This document shows, in pieces, positions 23,001 to 42,959 of a stretch of DNA of 64,000 nt (the first letter of the stretch is position 1; each line of letters starts with the position of its first letter). The position numbers were made by a program, and so were the translations under genes. The notes below the pieces were generated by a model. The model searched no databases. It had not been told where the DNA came from and saw only the letters and a list, made by a program, of their open reading frames with translations. Location: the NCBI RefSeq assembly GCF_036417845.1, contig NC_090012.1, forward strand, positions 124,001 through 188,000. The letters run 5' to 3'. Source of the stretch: Apteryx mantelli. Lineage: Eukaryota; Chordata; Aves; Apterygiformes; Apterygidae.

Positions 23001-24954
23001 AGTTAATCGGGCCAATTCCGGGGTGTTTCCTCGGGAGCTGACACCACGGGGCAAAAAAAAGCAAAGCAAAATACCCCCGCTGGCATCGAAGCCTCCGGTT
23101 TTTTTTTAATGCCGCGGATCCTTGCGCGGAGGGTTGGGGGCCTGGTGGGATGTGGATCCGAGCGATGGCAGCTCTCCGCGGAGCAAGGGCGCGTTCCGTT
23201 GCCTGGGATCGGCCAGGTGGGACCCGTCCCGTTGAAGAAACAAGACTGTTCTCCTTCACCCGGAGATGGGCCACGAGGCCGGGGCTTCGGACAACGCAGC
23301 CGTGACCCTCCTCGTTGGCTACGGCTGCGCGAGGTCTGGATCCGCGCGGATCCTTGGTCGCGCGGAGGGTCTAGATCGCACCCGATGTCTCCTGGCTTTG
23401 GCTTTGCGGTTTGAATCTCCTGATCTTCAAGAGAGGAACCTGCAGGGACCAAAGGTGCCGGTCGAAGGTCCTGGCCGCGATGGGTTCGGTGCCTGGGCTC
23501 CTCTCTTCCGCGCTGCTCCCAGGCTTTTCCGCAGCGGGGCGGGCGGTGTTTGATCCCTGGTGGCTGCCGCATTTCAAGCTTTGCTGCCTCCTTAACTCCC
23601 GGCTCGACCCTCCTCTGTTGCTGCTCCGCATCCCGCGAGCTCCGGTTTTAACCCCTGCGAGGCTCCGAGCGGCCCTTCGGCAAGCTGTTCCTCCTCCCTC
23701 GCTTCCTTCCTTCCCCGGAGCATCGCCGGCCTCGCAGCGGAGGCTACCTGGAGACGCTGCCCGCTCCGGGAAAAATGGTAACAACCGCCAGGAAACAGTC
23801 GGGTCCCGGCGTCGGGGGACGCGGGGCCTCCCGTTTATTCCGGGTGGGTTATCCCGGCGTTGCCGTGCCCCCGGCTCCATTCGGCATTCAGGCTGCTGGC
23901 GATTTTCTTTCCCTCCTCCCGCTCTGGTTTGCAGGAAGCAGGAGGATGGCGAAGGTGAGCAATGCGCTGCCTTCAGCTCTTCCTTTTTCCCCAAGGAGTT
24001 TGAGCCAAGGGTTTTTTTTTGGGTGGAGGGGGAATGCAGAAGGGGGGGAGGCTTATGGGAGCGAGTTTCTCAGCTTTCCGAGCCGGCCGGAGGGCACGCA
24101 GCCAGTCGGAAAGCACCAAACGGCAAGGGAACCTCTCCGCCTCGCTGGCTGAAGTCGATCCGCTTTGGATCCGCTTTGCAACGGCCACGCGTCCATCCCT
24201 CGCGAGGGAAAGAGGGGAGACTGAGCACGGGAGTCCTGTTTTCCCCTCCGCTGCATGCGGCAGCTTTTTGTCCACGAGGGAAGCGAAGCCGCTCGGGTGT
24301 TTTGTTTGGAGCCCGTCGGAAAAGGAAAAGGGGGGATGAAACTCCTTCCCGCAGCAGCAGCGGGGCGAAGCCGCGACCGTGCGCGGGATGTCGGCTCTGC
24401 AGCCTCAACATCCCGTTGAACCAGGCAACATCCCAAAGAGCGGCAGGCCCCAGTGGAGGGAGAGCGGGAAGGTTCAAAATTTCGTTTTCTTGCTCCCGGG
24501 AAAGCACGGGATTTGCATCTTCTCGGGGCTGGAAAAGTCAAGCTGAGCGCTGCTGAGCCGAAAACCGGAGGAGCCGATGGAAGGTAACCGGCAGCGACTT
24601 TGAACACTCGCCTCCGAAGTCGTTCGCAGCCTTTTCTTATATTTAATAACAGCATCGTTGCTGGTTTGTCCTTTGCTGTTGTTGTTGTTTTGTCTTGCCG
24701 TGAATTATCCCGCTGAGATGTCGCTTTTTTCCCCCCTTCACGCCGAGAGCCCTGAGTCGAACCCGCGGACAACTTGTCCGTGCTAACGGGGCGCCCTGCT
24801 GCCAATTAAAACTCGGATCTACCTATTTGGGGCTTTAGATGAGACCTCAATTTAAATAAATTATTTATTTCCTTTTATCGTCTGTTTTTTAGAGGTGCTA
24901 GGAAATTCCCAGCCGGCGCTCCCATAATTTCTGGGTGTCTAGCCGCAGCGGAGA

Positions 24955-25040
24955 GGGTTCTGCCCTGTTTTGTTTATCCGGGCCGCTAAAAGCGTTAGTT
25001 AATGGCTGACTAATTAAACAAAGCGGAGATAAAGGGAAAA
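24955..25040. promoter_or_regulatory. AT-rich island in PAK4 intron 1
   Basis: TTTGTTTATCC, GTTAGTTAATGGCTGACTAATTAAACAAAG and GGAGATAAAGG lie together: forkhead-, homeodomain- and GATA-like words in a CpG-dense region. Candidate enhancer by composition only. Confidence 0.25.
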
Positions 25041-28000
25041 GGCGACCTGGGTTCGGACAGACAGCGCCGGTGGAATGTGCGGCAGAGGGAGGCCGTCCGG
25101 GCTCCCGCAGCGCCAGGGCGGATTTTAACCCCTTCCTCCCTCCGGCGTGCGGATTGATTTATATCCTCCAGGTATGTTTTTCATGGACCTCGCTGGGCCC
25201 TGACTCTGGTCGAACGCGAAGCAAGCCGTTTTTGGACGTCCCGCCCCAAAAATTGAGCAATTTTCCCCCAAGTAAAGGCCCTGTGCAGCGCCGGCTCCTT
25301 TTGGCTCTGAGTTGTCCAAATGGAGGTTTTGGCGGTGGGTTTCCCCGCTTGCAAAGGGATAATAAAAAAAAAATCAGGACGGAGATGGAGGCATCCGGGC
25401 GGAGAAGGACGTTGCCGCTGCTTAACGGATTGGGGATTTCTTAAGAAAAGTAGTGGCTGGGAAGGAAAAATCTCCCGGAGCACGAGGAAGGTGTTGCCGG
25501 TGAGGAGGGGAGCTGCCGTTGCGGGTGCCTGGGAGGCACCTGGTACCGCGGAGCAGTTTTGCAGCCGCGATTTCCCGCGCGCGGGCAGGGATCGTCCCGG
25601 CAGCTGCCACGTTTTGCTCCGAGCGGCGCGGAGGAAGCGGATCGAGGAGGCTTTAAAATGGAAGGAAGCCACTGCGAGCACCGTCAGAAGGCAGCGAAAG
25701 CTGCTCCAAATCCGGACGCTGCTGGAGGAGGAAAACGCCTGCTGCGTTGCAGCTCCCTGCCTCAGTTTCCCTCCGCGGGAAGGGGCTTAACGCTCCGCAG
25801 GACGCAGTGGCGGCAGCGCCGGGAGCGTGTCCAGCGTCGGGGCGTCCTCCGACCAAGGTCCCTGCAGCAAGCTCTTCCCCGAGGATGAGTTTCGCGGCTG
25901 TCCGACAGCACCGTTGCCGTGCTCCTCCCGAAATCCGGGGTGCAAAAGGGTTAAAGAAGCCTTAAAGAGCAGCCTAAAACACCAGGCTTCCCGGGTTTTG
26001 TTCGACTCTCCTGCTTCCCCGTCCCTGATCCGGTGTGGGAGTGGCGCCGGCTGCTTTTTGCTAACAAACAAATAAAAAAAACTGGTTTTTCCGCTGCCAT
26101 CAGGCCGAGCCCGTCGATGGGAGCCGGGATGCGGCGAGAGCAGCCACCACCGGACTCCTTTCCGTTACTCATCCCCGCAACCGGAAAGCGAATCCGTGCG
26201 CAGCCTCCCACGAGCTCAGGTTTGCGCCCTGCACGTACCCACAGAGGGAATTTGGGGGGATTCCCCCCACACACTTTGTTAAATCCCGAGCGATTTCTAA
26301 AGGGGAAAAAAGCCGCCCGCCGCTTCAGCGCTTCCGTTTAAGGTGAGTTAAGCGCATTAACCTGCAGCCTCTCGCGGCTATTTTTTGTGCCCGGGCTGCC
26401 GGGAATTTCGCCTGGGGCGCTGAGCCCACGGGGTCCGGATCGGCACCGGGGTTAGCGCTCCACCGGGCAGCTGGATTTGGAGGCGACTTGGAAGCGGCGA
26501 ACCGTTCATCAGGCACCGGAATAAGAGCTGGACAGCAGCGGGCCGGAACAGGAGCCGAGCGATTTATTCCTCCGCATCTCGAAGTCCAGAACGCGCCGGT
26601 AGTTACCAAAATCGGCCGGTTTTGGCCACCGTAAACTGAGCTCCATGTCGCTCCTTGTGGGCGGGTGCCGGCGGCAGCTGGAGCGCCGGCAATGGAAATA
26701 CTCCGCGCTACGAGTCCCTCCGGGCCGCGGCGAAGGCGTTTCGCGGGCTGGCGCCGTACGAGGGACGGTCACCTCGATTTGTACCTCCGGGAGGAGCCGG
26801 CGCCCCATCCGCGCGCGCATCCCCATCCGCACGGGGCTCCCAGTCCTTACTGGAGGCTTCCAGGTGCGACGAAGGGTTTAATCCTTTGCAAACGCTCTGC
26901 TGTTTAATCCGAGCTGTGATTTTTCCACCTCCGCCCGCGAATTTCGCGCTTTCCCCCTCCCCAGCGTAACCTCCGGGGTCCCGTCGGCACAGCCGAGGCC
27001 GCGTGCTGCCTTGCCGGCGCCACTTCCCGCGGCGTTTTTTTATTTTGTGGGACCGGCCGGCTGAGGAGAGGTCTGCCAGCGCTTTGAAGTGCCGCCGGGC
27101 AGGATCGGGGCCGTATCGCTGCATCCGAACGGACACGGACCTTTCGGCGGCGTAAACAAGGCTCCATTGTGCGCGGCCTCCGTGTTTATGCCAGGGAAAA
27201 CCGCCCCGGGGGTCCAGCCCAGGGCCGGACATCCTCCGCAGAGGCTCCCGCTGGGCTTTGGGAGCCAGCTTTGCTTTGCAGCGGGTCGGTGTGAGCTGGC
27301 TCCGGAGGGCGAGCACCGCGCCGCTCCTCCTTGCCCTGGGCTGGGAGTCTCCACTCATCCCGGCGGGTCCCGAAGCGCTTTCCCCGCGGGAAGGAAAGCT
27401 GCCACGACGGAGCTCGCCCGTCCCTTTTGCCGCAACACGCCGTCTTCGCACTGAAACTGCTGGCGAGCCGGCCGCATCCGGGAAAATCCGCTGCCCCACG
27501 AAGGCTCTGCTCCTTTGGCCACTGGCTGCCGTGCCGGGCTCGCCTCCGAACCGCTGCCGTTGGAAAAGAATCGCTTCGGTGAAGGTGTTGCGCGGTGGTT
27601 TGCACCGAGCACAGATGCATCTCGTGGTACGGCAGAATTAGGAATACGCGGGGTGCCGAATGCCTGCCCAAACCGAGGCTCCCGGGGGCTTTCGTTCTGC
27701 CGGGCGGCTTCTCCTGCGCGCCCATGCCGGATAAAACAGCCGGAGCCTCTGGGGTTGTGGCAGGGAACGGGCCGCTTGTCTTCCCGACTCCTCGTAATCA
27801 CGGCTGATTTTTTCCCGGGGGTGCGTTCGGCCGAGGGTAGTCTCAAATCGCAACGCTCCGCTCTTAACAGAGCGGGTGTTTTCACAGAAACCATCTTTTG
27901 CAGGCTGCTTTTGCTGATCCTTCTCTTTTTAAAAAGGAAAAGCACCAACTGTTTTCCCCTCCCATGCGGCTCGCAAGCGAAATGGAGAAGCGCTGAACTC

Positions 28001-30287
28001 CGAAAAGCAACGCGGCGCGCGACCCTCTGCCTCCGAGACGGAACGCGCTTCTCCTGAAAATCCCTTTTTCAACCCGAGCGGCCGAGGATGGGAGACGCCG
28101 CCGAGCCGCGCGGAGCTCGGACGTCGCGGCTCGCTGCCGCTTTCCCTGCCTGGCTGCTGGATCCTGCCGGAGTCGGGATTGTGCCAGAATCACCCGCTGT
28201 CCAGATCGTCTGGCTTCCCGGAGCGTGGAGAATGAGGCCTGGAGGGCCAAGAGGGCTTCAATTTCCACGGTGCTTTTCAGTCTTCCTTAAAAAGCGCTTG
28301 AACGTGTTTTTTCTCCCGGTCCGTGGGCGACTTGCAGCCCCTGGAACGAAAAGGCTTAAGAAACGGCGTTAGTCACCCTCGCGCCCACGTCCGCTTTCGG
28401 GACGCCGCGCCCGTTTGCACCGGCGAGCCGAGCTCGCCTGCCCCGGCTCGCGTTGCCGGCGTTAGCCGTGCTCGGTGATCCGGCTCTCCCAAAGCATCCG
28501 GGGCTCGGACGGGCCCCAGCTTGGGGAAGCCCCCTCGGTCCCTGCCTCAGCACCCAGTTCGGGGGCCCGGTGTGAATCACAAACCCAAAACTCCTGGGGA
28601 AAAAAGCTGGAAAGAGGCTGGAGTTGGCTAAAGCTCAGGGGCGGGAGCCCGGCTCCGCGCAGACTTGCCTTGGCCTCGGCCAAAGCCCTTCATCCAGCCG
28701 TCTCCGCCGTGCCAGCGCCGTCCCTCCAAGGGGGATGTGGCTCAAATCCTGGGCCACGCCGGGCACCTGGCGCTGGCCGCAGCTTGCTGCCCACTCCGGG
28801 CTTTCCGCCCTCGAGGAGCGTCGCCAGAGGAGAGCAAAAAGCCTTGCGGAGCGATAACAACGGAGCTGAGAGTGCCAAGAGGCTTCGGCTCGGTCGGCAG
28901 AGGAGGCGCTCGCTCGGCAGCGATGAAAATTTGTCAATCAGGGGCAACCTCGAGGCTCTTGGCTCGGCAAACTTGGATACCGTACGGCCGCGGAGCCGCT
29001 CCGGGCGCCAGGTAAGGGCCCGGCCTCACTCCTGAACCGCCCGCTGTCGTGATCCGCAGACCTGCTGCTTCCGTCGGCCTTGCAGGGGATGGAGAAAGCC
29101 GGCCGGTGCCCACTCGCCTGCAGAGCTGCCGTGCGAGAGCGGCTTTCGCCTCCCCTTGGGGGGCTTCTCCGAGGAGGATGCGGTTGTAAATCTGGAGTCT
29201 TGAGCCCAACCCAGAAACGGCAGTGGAGCATCCCAAGTCACCTCTGCAAGGGATTGGTGGCGGAAGGAAGCTCGATTCCGGCCGGCGTCCGAGTCGCACT
29301 GGCGAATGCCGTCGCGGGGAGGACGAGCCTCAAGAAGCGATCGAACCGTCGAATTGCAGCGTCGGCCGGTGGTTCATCCAGGTGCCGCCGTTTCCGAGGG
29401 CGGAACCGGGTCCCGGGGACCCAGCGCGAATGAGAAGTTTGGCAAAGCGCAGACGGCCATGATGGACCTCGAAGCCGCTCGTCCCCGGCGCGGGCGGGAG
29501 GAAGAGGCACCCGCCGGGCCGGGCGAAGGCTCCCCGGGTTCCTGCGCGCGGTCCCGGCCGGAGCGAGGCGCCCACGTGCCGTTTTGAGGCAGAAGCGGTA
29601 AGATCCGGCCTTGCAGCTACCCGCTGCAGAGTGAGAGTTTCCACCTTGCCCATCCCGTTTTTCCCCACGTAATGTAAGGAAGAGGAGGAGTGCCAGCCGG
29701 TATTTCCTCCGCGCTGCCGAAGAGCAGGAGGCCCCGAGCAACCGAGCGTCTCTCCAGCCAGCAGAGGAACCGCTCGGTGCTTTTAAATCTGGGGGAGGCC
29801 AAATGTGTCTTCAAACATGTAAAAAGCCGCGGCGGAGAGGGTGGGAATAAGCGGATCTAACGGGAGAGTCGACAATGGAGGGGAGCGGAGCCCCTGCTAG
29901 AGGACACGTTAACTGTGACGGGTCCGATTCGCCCCAGATCGGTCGCCCTTGGGACGCAGGCCTCGCGCGTGCCGCCTCGCGGCTGGGGGATTGCAAATCC
30001 AGCCGTGAAATTAAAAAAAAAGAAACCTGGATGGAGGGTGGCCTGGCTCAAGGGCTCCGTAACGAGGTCCAGATCCGCGCCGGGATCGCGGAGGCGAAAG
30101 GTGTTTCCTTTTTGGCGCGGCGGCTGATGTGCAGCGAGTAATTATTTTACCAGTGAATAAGGTCAGTCCCTAAAGAAGGGAGATGCGTTTTGCAGCTTGC
30201 CGCCGCCGCCTCGGGTGCGACGCGTTCCCCTCCTTCCTCCTCCCCGCTTCATTTCTTTTCTTTTTTGCCCCTCTCTTTGTCTCCCAG
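25041..30287. other. PAK4: PAK4 intron 1, distal CpG-dense part
   Basis: No gene was recognised. CpG density approaches that of a CpG island over more than 5 kb, without tandem repeats. Many long overlapping open frames arise from base composition. The intron ends in a pyrimidine-rich tract and the CTCCCAG acceptor at 30281-30287. Confidence 0.6.
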
Positions 30288-30307
30288 GTCTCCTAGCCGA
30301 TCCCGCC

Positions 30308-39430
<9,123 letters not shown>

Positions 39431-39499
39431 TTGGCCGCGGTTGAGATTACAGGTTTCCTTTTTGGAGAAAAACAAGTGTCCGGCGTGGGTTGTTTGTTT

Positions 39500-39600
39500 T
39501 TTCTTTGGGGGGGGGGGGGGCGGCTCGGACGCCTGGGTCCCTCCGAGGTGGGGGAGGAGGAGGAGGAGGAGGAGGAGGAGGAGGGAGGTACGCGCAGTTC
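39500..39600. repeat. G run and GGA triplet repeat
   Basis: A run of G, one GGACGCCTGGGTCC motif (39527-39540) and about ten GGA triplets. Confidence 0.85.
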
Positions 39601-39679
39601 CCCGTTGCACGGGTGGTTGTGCACGCGCACAGCGCGTAGCACGGGTGCGTACTGCATGTTGCACGCGTGTAGCTGCACG

Positions 39680-40075
39680 TAGCTGAACGCGTGTACAGGC
39701 CGATACAGGGTGACAGGGGGTGACACAGGGTGTTACAGGCTGACGTGGGGTATTTGGGGCCGGAGCGGGGCATCACAGGGCACTCATGGGCTGATGCAGG
39801 CTGACATGGGGTGTTGCGGGGTGACACAGGCTGACAGGGGGTGTTATGGGCTGACATGGGGTGACACGGGGTGTCACAGGATGATATGGGGCGACACGGG
39901 GTGTTATGGGCTGACATGGGGTGTCATGGGGTGACACGGGGTGTCACAGGGTGATATGGGGTGACATGGGGTGTTGTGGGGTGACATGGGCTGACATGGG
40001 GTGTCGCAGGGCGATACAGGGTGACACAGGCTGTGGCGGGGTGACGTGGGGTGTCCGGGGCTGTGGCGGGGTGCC
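39680..40075. repeat. GGGGTGACAC/GGCTGACATG minisatellite
   Basis: About 10-bp degenerate units (GGGGTGACAC, GGGGTGTCAC, GGCTGACATG). It ends abruptly at the fragment that resembles an NCCRP1 exon. Confidence 0.9.
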
Positions 40076-40150
40076 ACATCCTGGTGCACTTTGAGCACCC
40101 AGGGCCCCGCGACGGGGCCACCACCCGGGCCGGCGCCTGGCACCACATAC
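40076..40150 (+). pseudogene. Possible penultimate-exon fragment of NCCRP1
   Basis: The frame encodes ILVHFEHPGPRDGATT then RAGAWHH, which lines up loosely with the end of the FBA-domain exon in NCCRP1 (VIAQHHVAPRTSGRG, then GRW) and in FBXO27. The left boundary lies within a minisatellite and no acceptor is seen. The right side runs into GT-rich repeats. Weak evidence on its own; it gains from the better match at 40311-40469. Confidence 0.25.
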
Positions 40151-40300
40151 GTGTGCCTGCTTGCGTGTGCGTGCACGCGTGTGCTTGCTCATGTGTGCAC
40201 GTTCGCGTGTGCCTGCTCCCGTGTTCACGCCTCCCGTGTTCACAGACGCAGGCCCGTGTCCCCGTGTGTGCACGCGCATGTGCCCCAGCGCGTGTGCCGC
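40151..40300. repeat. GTGTGCACGCGTGTGC-type low-complexity tract
   Basis: Alternating GT/GC-rich sequence of GCGTGTGCGTGCACGCGTGTG type between the two NCCRP1-like fragments. Confidence 0.75.
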
Positions 40301-40310
40301 CCATGCACGG

Positions 40311-40469
40311 GGCCCCGGCGTGCGCTTCGTTGGCTTTGCCCACGCGACGAGGGAGGCGGTGACGGCCGCCAGCGCTGTGCACACCCGCGTCACCCACAGC
40401 AGCGTCTCCGCGCGCCTCCCCAACCCCGGACGCCTGGGTCCCGCTGCGGGGGACGGGGACACTGCGTGA
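40311..40469 (+). CDS. NCCRP1: NCCRP1-like last exon (partial gene or remnant)
   Basis: The frame from about 40311 reads GPGVRFVGFAHATREAV, then TRVTHSSVSARL, and stops at 40467-40469. It aligns without gaps over 34 residues with the end of human NCCRP1 as I know it (GVRFIHFLHK, then TRVTDSSVSVQL). NCCRP1, an FBA-domain protein without an F-box, lies between PAK4 and SYCN on this strand in human, so position and strand agree. The preceding part of the expected exon (VSHVFRHY) is not recognisable; upstream lies GT-rich repeat. No other NCCRP1 exon is visible between PAK4 and here apart from a weak fragment at 40076-40150. The C-terminal tail runs through the dispersed GGACGCCTGGGTCCC motif. 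It may be a decayed gene, or a gene whose other exons have diverged past recognition. Confidence 0.5.
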   Translation, partial: GPGVRFVGFAHATREAVTAASAVHTRVTHSSVSARLPNPGRLGPAAGDGDTA

Positions 40470-40663
40470 CCGGCCCGGACACCTGGGTTTGCCTGGCCCA
40501 AAGATGCCCCGAGGCTGCCAGTCACCTGCCTCAGTTTCCCCACCCGCTCTCATGAGGACCGATGACCTTGCACGAGGGTCTTGCACACCCGTGTCCCCCT
40601 CCCCGTGTCCTGTCCCCCCCCAACCAAACTCCCCCCGAGGTGAGAGCTGCAGCTTCGAGGCTT

Positions 40664-40669
40664 TTTATT
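40664..40669 (-). terminator. SYCN: AATAAA polyadenylation signal, probably SYCN
   Basis: TTTATT on the plus strand reads AATAAA leftwards, about 415 bases after the SYCN stop. If used, the SYCN 3'UTR would contain the GTTGACC repeat. Confidence 0.5.
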
Positions 40670-40709
40670 GGCACGGGGCAGGGAGGCGGGGTCTGGTGCT
40701 GCCAAGGCG

Positions 40710-41060
40710 ACATGTGTCAGCCCATGTCGACCCGTGTTGACTCACGTCAATCCATGTCAGCTCGTGTTGGCCTGTGCTGGTCCACGTTGACTCGTGTTGA
40801 CTTGCGCTGACACATCAGCCACGTTGACCCACGTTGACCCACGTTGACTCGTGTTGATGTGTGTTGACCCACGTTGACTTGTGTTGACCCACATTGACTT
40901 GGGCTGACTCATGTTGACCCATGTCAACCTGCGTTGACCTGTATTAGCCTGTGTTGACTCGTGTTGACCTGTGTTGACTCAGGTTGACTCATGTTGACCC
41001 ATGTCAGCCCATGTTGACTCGTGTCGATCTGTGTTGACCCATGTTGACTCCCGTTGGCTC
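40710..41060. repeat. GTTGACCCAC/GTGTTGACTC minisatellite
   Basis: About 30 degenerate 10-11-bp units (GTGTTGACC, CATGTTGACC, CACGTTGACT). It lies just downstream of SYCN, probably within its 3'UTR. Confidence 0.9.
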
Positions 41061-41083
41061 GTGTTGCCCTGCACCACCCCGGC

Positions 41084-41479
41084 TCAGTTGCACTTGCAGT
41101 AGTAGCCCTTGATGGCGTCGTTCCAGTTGCCCAGCAGCCCCCGGCGCACCTCCTGGAGCCGGGGCACGGCGCCGGCGCTGAAGTGGCGGCTGTGGCCCTT
41201 CTTGCCGGCCTTGTCCCACACCGTGAGCTCGCAGCGGGTGGCCACCACCAGCGAGGAGACGGAGCCGGCCCAGGAGCTGGGCATGTAGGGCACGTCGGTG
41301 CCGGGGTTCACGACCAGCGTGGCCCCCGCGCAGCACTGGTCGTAGTAGGGGCTGTTGTCGGCGTAGAGCTGGGCGCAGATACGGGAGCCGTCGGCCGCCC
41401 GCAGATCCGCCGGCGCCGGGCACTGGGCCCCGGCTGTCGCCACCGCCGCCACCAGCACCGCCAACGCCAGCGCCGCCAT
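41084..41479 (-). CDS. SYCN: Syncollin
   Basis: Zymogen-granule protein of pancreatic acinar cells, bound to the luminal face of the granule membrane, with a role in secretion. Intronless; the ATG at 41479 gives 131 residues (human 134). Residues 1-18 form a signal peptide (MAALALAVLVAAVATAGA) with likely cleavage before QCPAP. The mature part keeps the family pattern: CPAPADLRAADGSRICAQLY, YYDQCCAGA, VPYMPSSWAG, SSLVVATRCELTVW, FSAGAVPRLQEVRRGLLG and the end YYCKCN. All six conserved mature cysteines before the last pair are in place. An upstream ATG is out of frame. A TATA-like box lies about 40 bases upstream. Position between NCCRP1 and LRFN1, on the minus strand, agrees with human. Confidence 0.95.
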   Translation of the reverse strand: MAALALAVLVAAVATAGAQCPAPADLRAADGSRICAQLYADNSPYYDQCCAGATLVVNPGTDVPYMPSSWAGSVSSLVVATRCELTVWDKAGKKGHSRHFSAGAVPRLQEVRRGLLGNWNDAIKGYYCKCN

Positions 41480-41517
41480 CGCCCAGCCCCCCGCCGCCGC
41501 CGCCCGCCCGCCCCATG

Positions 41518-41525
41518 GATATACC
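41518..41525 (-). promoter_or_regulatory. SYCN: TATA-like box of SYCN
   Basis: GTATATCC read leftwards about 40 bases before the SYCN ATG. A TATA promoter and very short leader fit a tissue-specific secretory gene; the start site is inferred. Confidence 0.5.
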
Positions 41526-41589
41526 CGGCCCCAAGGCCGTGGGAAGCTGCGCGGCTGGCGCCCGGCTGCAGGGGCAGGGGGGGACAGCT

Positions 41590-42000
41590 GGGGACCCAGG
41601 CATCCGGGGTCGCCCGCCCCAAGCAGGCTCTGGACACCTTCTCCTCCAAGGTGGGACCCAGGCATCCGGGTCCCTCCGACCCCCGTCCCCACCCTGGGGG
41701 GTGACGTCCCTCCCCCCCAGCAAGGGACCCAGGCGTCCGGGGCCACCCCGGGGTCTGCAACCCCCCCTTCCCCCTGCAGAAGGGACCCAGGCGTCCGAGC
41801 CCCCCCCTTTCCTCCCCCCTCCAGGTGGCTCTAGACACCTCCCACCCGAGAAGGGACCCAGGTGTCCAGGCCCCCCCCCACCCTCCACAGGGACCTTCAC
41901 CCCCTCCCCCTGGGAAAGGACCCAGGTGTCCGGGCCCTGCCCCCTCCCAGGGCCTCCAGGCCCCTCTGCCTGAGAAGGGACCCAGGTGTCCAGACCCTCC
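41590..42000. repeat. Minisatellite of AAGGGACCCAGGCGTCC units upstream of SYCN
   Basis: Seven or so units of 50-70 bases, each with AAGGGACCCAGGCGTCCGGG or a variant (GTGTCC, GCATCC), followed by C-rich filler. Confidence 0.9.
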
Positions 42001-42189
42001 CACACATGTGATGAGTTGGCCGGGGCTCAGGGCCCAGCTGGGCCCTTCCTGGCCCTGGGGTGCAGTCGAGGCCGCGGCCTTCGGGGGAAACTGAGGCACT
42101 GGGGCGGGGGGGGGGATGATGCCAGCACAGGCCCCGCCCCTTATTTGCATATGCCACAAGCCATGCCCCCTGCTCTGGGACGGGGAGGA

Positions 42190-42400
42190 AAGGCCACACT
42201 CAGCAACCGGCAGCCGTATCCCGGCATCCGGCCCCGGCAACCTTCGCCCACCCGTATCCTGGCAACCGTAACCCACCTGTATTCTGGAAACTGGCACCGG
42301 CAACCGCCTTCCACCTGTATCCTGGCAACTGGTCCCGGCAACAGCCTCCCACCTGTATCCCGGCAACCGTATCCCACCCGCATCCTAGTGACGGGCCCCA
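42190..42400. repeat. CCACCTGTATCCTGGCAACC minisatellite
   Basis: About seven units of 25-35 bases, such as CCACCTGTATCCTGGCAACT and CCGGCAACCGTATCC. The octamer ATTTGCAT (42143-42150) lies just before it. Confidence 0.9.
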
Positions 42401-42539
42401 GCTCCCACCTCCCAACCTGGTTCGGCCCCATGACTCAGGGGGTCCTTGGGGGAGGGTCGTGGGGGGGTTATGGGGGGGTCATAGGGGTCCAGGGGGGCCC
42501 CGGGGTGCAGCTGGGGACCCCCGGGAGGGAGGGACTGAC

Positions 42540-42939
42540 CCGCAAGGGGCATCCTGACACGTGGTACCCATTGCCGAAGCTAAGCAGGGTCGGCCCTGCA
42601 CCGGGCCCGGATGGGATCCCTGCCCACCCCCCAGCAGGGGGTCCATGCTGCTGAAGCTAAGCAGGGTCAGCCCCGCACCGGGCCTGGATGGGATCCCTGA
42701 CCACCCCCCAGCAGGGGGTCCATGCTGCTGAAGCTAAGCAGGGTCAGCCCCGCACCGGGCCCGGATGGGATCCCTGACCACCCCCCGGCAGGGGGTCCGT
42801 GCCGCTGAAGCTAAGCAGGGTCAGCCCCGCACCGGGCCCGGATGGGATCCCTGACCACCCCCCGGCAGGGGGTCTGTGCTGCTGAAGCTAAGCAGGGTCA
42901 GCCCCGCACTGGGCCCGGATGGGAGACCCCAGCTGCTTT
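42540..42939 (+). repeat. Tandem array of five 77-bp units carrying the 5S rRNA internal promoter
   Basis: GAAGCTAAGCAGGGTC begins at 42576, 42653, 42730, 42807 and 42884, exactly 77 bases apart each time. Each unit continues to GGCCCGGATGGGATCC; the fifth ends GGATGGGAGACC, identical to 5S rRNA. In vertebrate 5S rRNA the same two blocks (box A and box C of the internal control region) are separated by the same distance: 45 bases from GAAG to GACC in both. Between units lies a CAGCAGGGGGTCCATGCTG hairpin. The last copy is followed by TTTT (42936-42939). The 5' third of 5S rRNA is not recognisable. These are not functional 5S genes but a 5S-derived repeat. Confidence 0.85.
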
Positions 42940-42959
42940 TCCCCCATCAAGGCCTAGAC

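Larger units (their letters stand above)
13011..24950. other. PAK4: PAK4 intron 1, middle part
   Basis: No gene was recognised. CpG density climbs steadily from about 18 kb. Open frames of several hundred codons occur on both strands (for example 23411-24556), but they lack any recognisable domain and follow from the scarcity of A/T-rich stop codons. Short A or T runs occur at 17220, 17390 and 20630; a TATATACGTATATGTG microsatellite-like patch lies at 15196-15213. Confidence 0.6.

Noticed and set aside
23411-24556. A 381-codon open frame within PAK4 intron 1, plus similar ones nearby
   Set aside because: High GC makes stops rare; there is no domain, no splice-consistent structure and similar frames lie on both strands.
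42540-42939. Functional 5S rRNA genes
   Set aside because: The units are 77 bases, lack the 5' third of 5S rRNA and carry a non-5S hairpin spacer.
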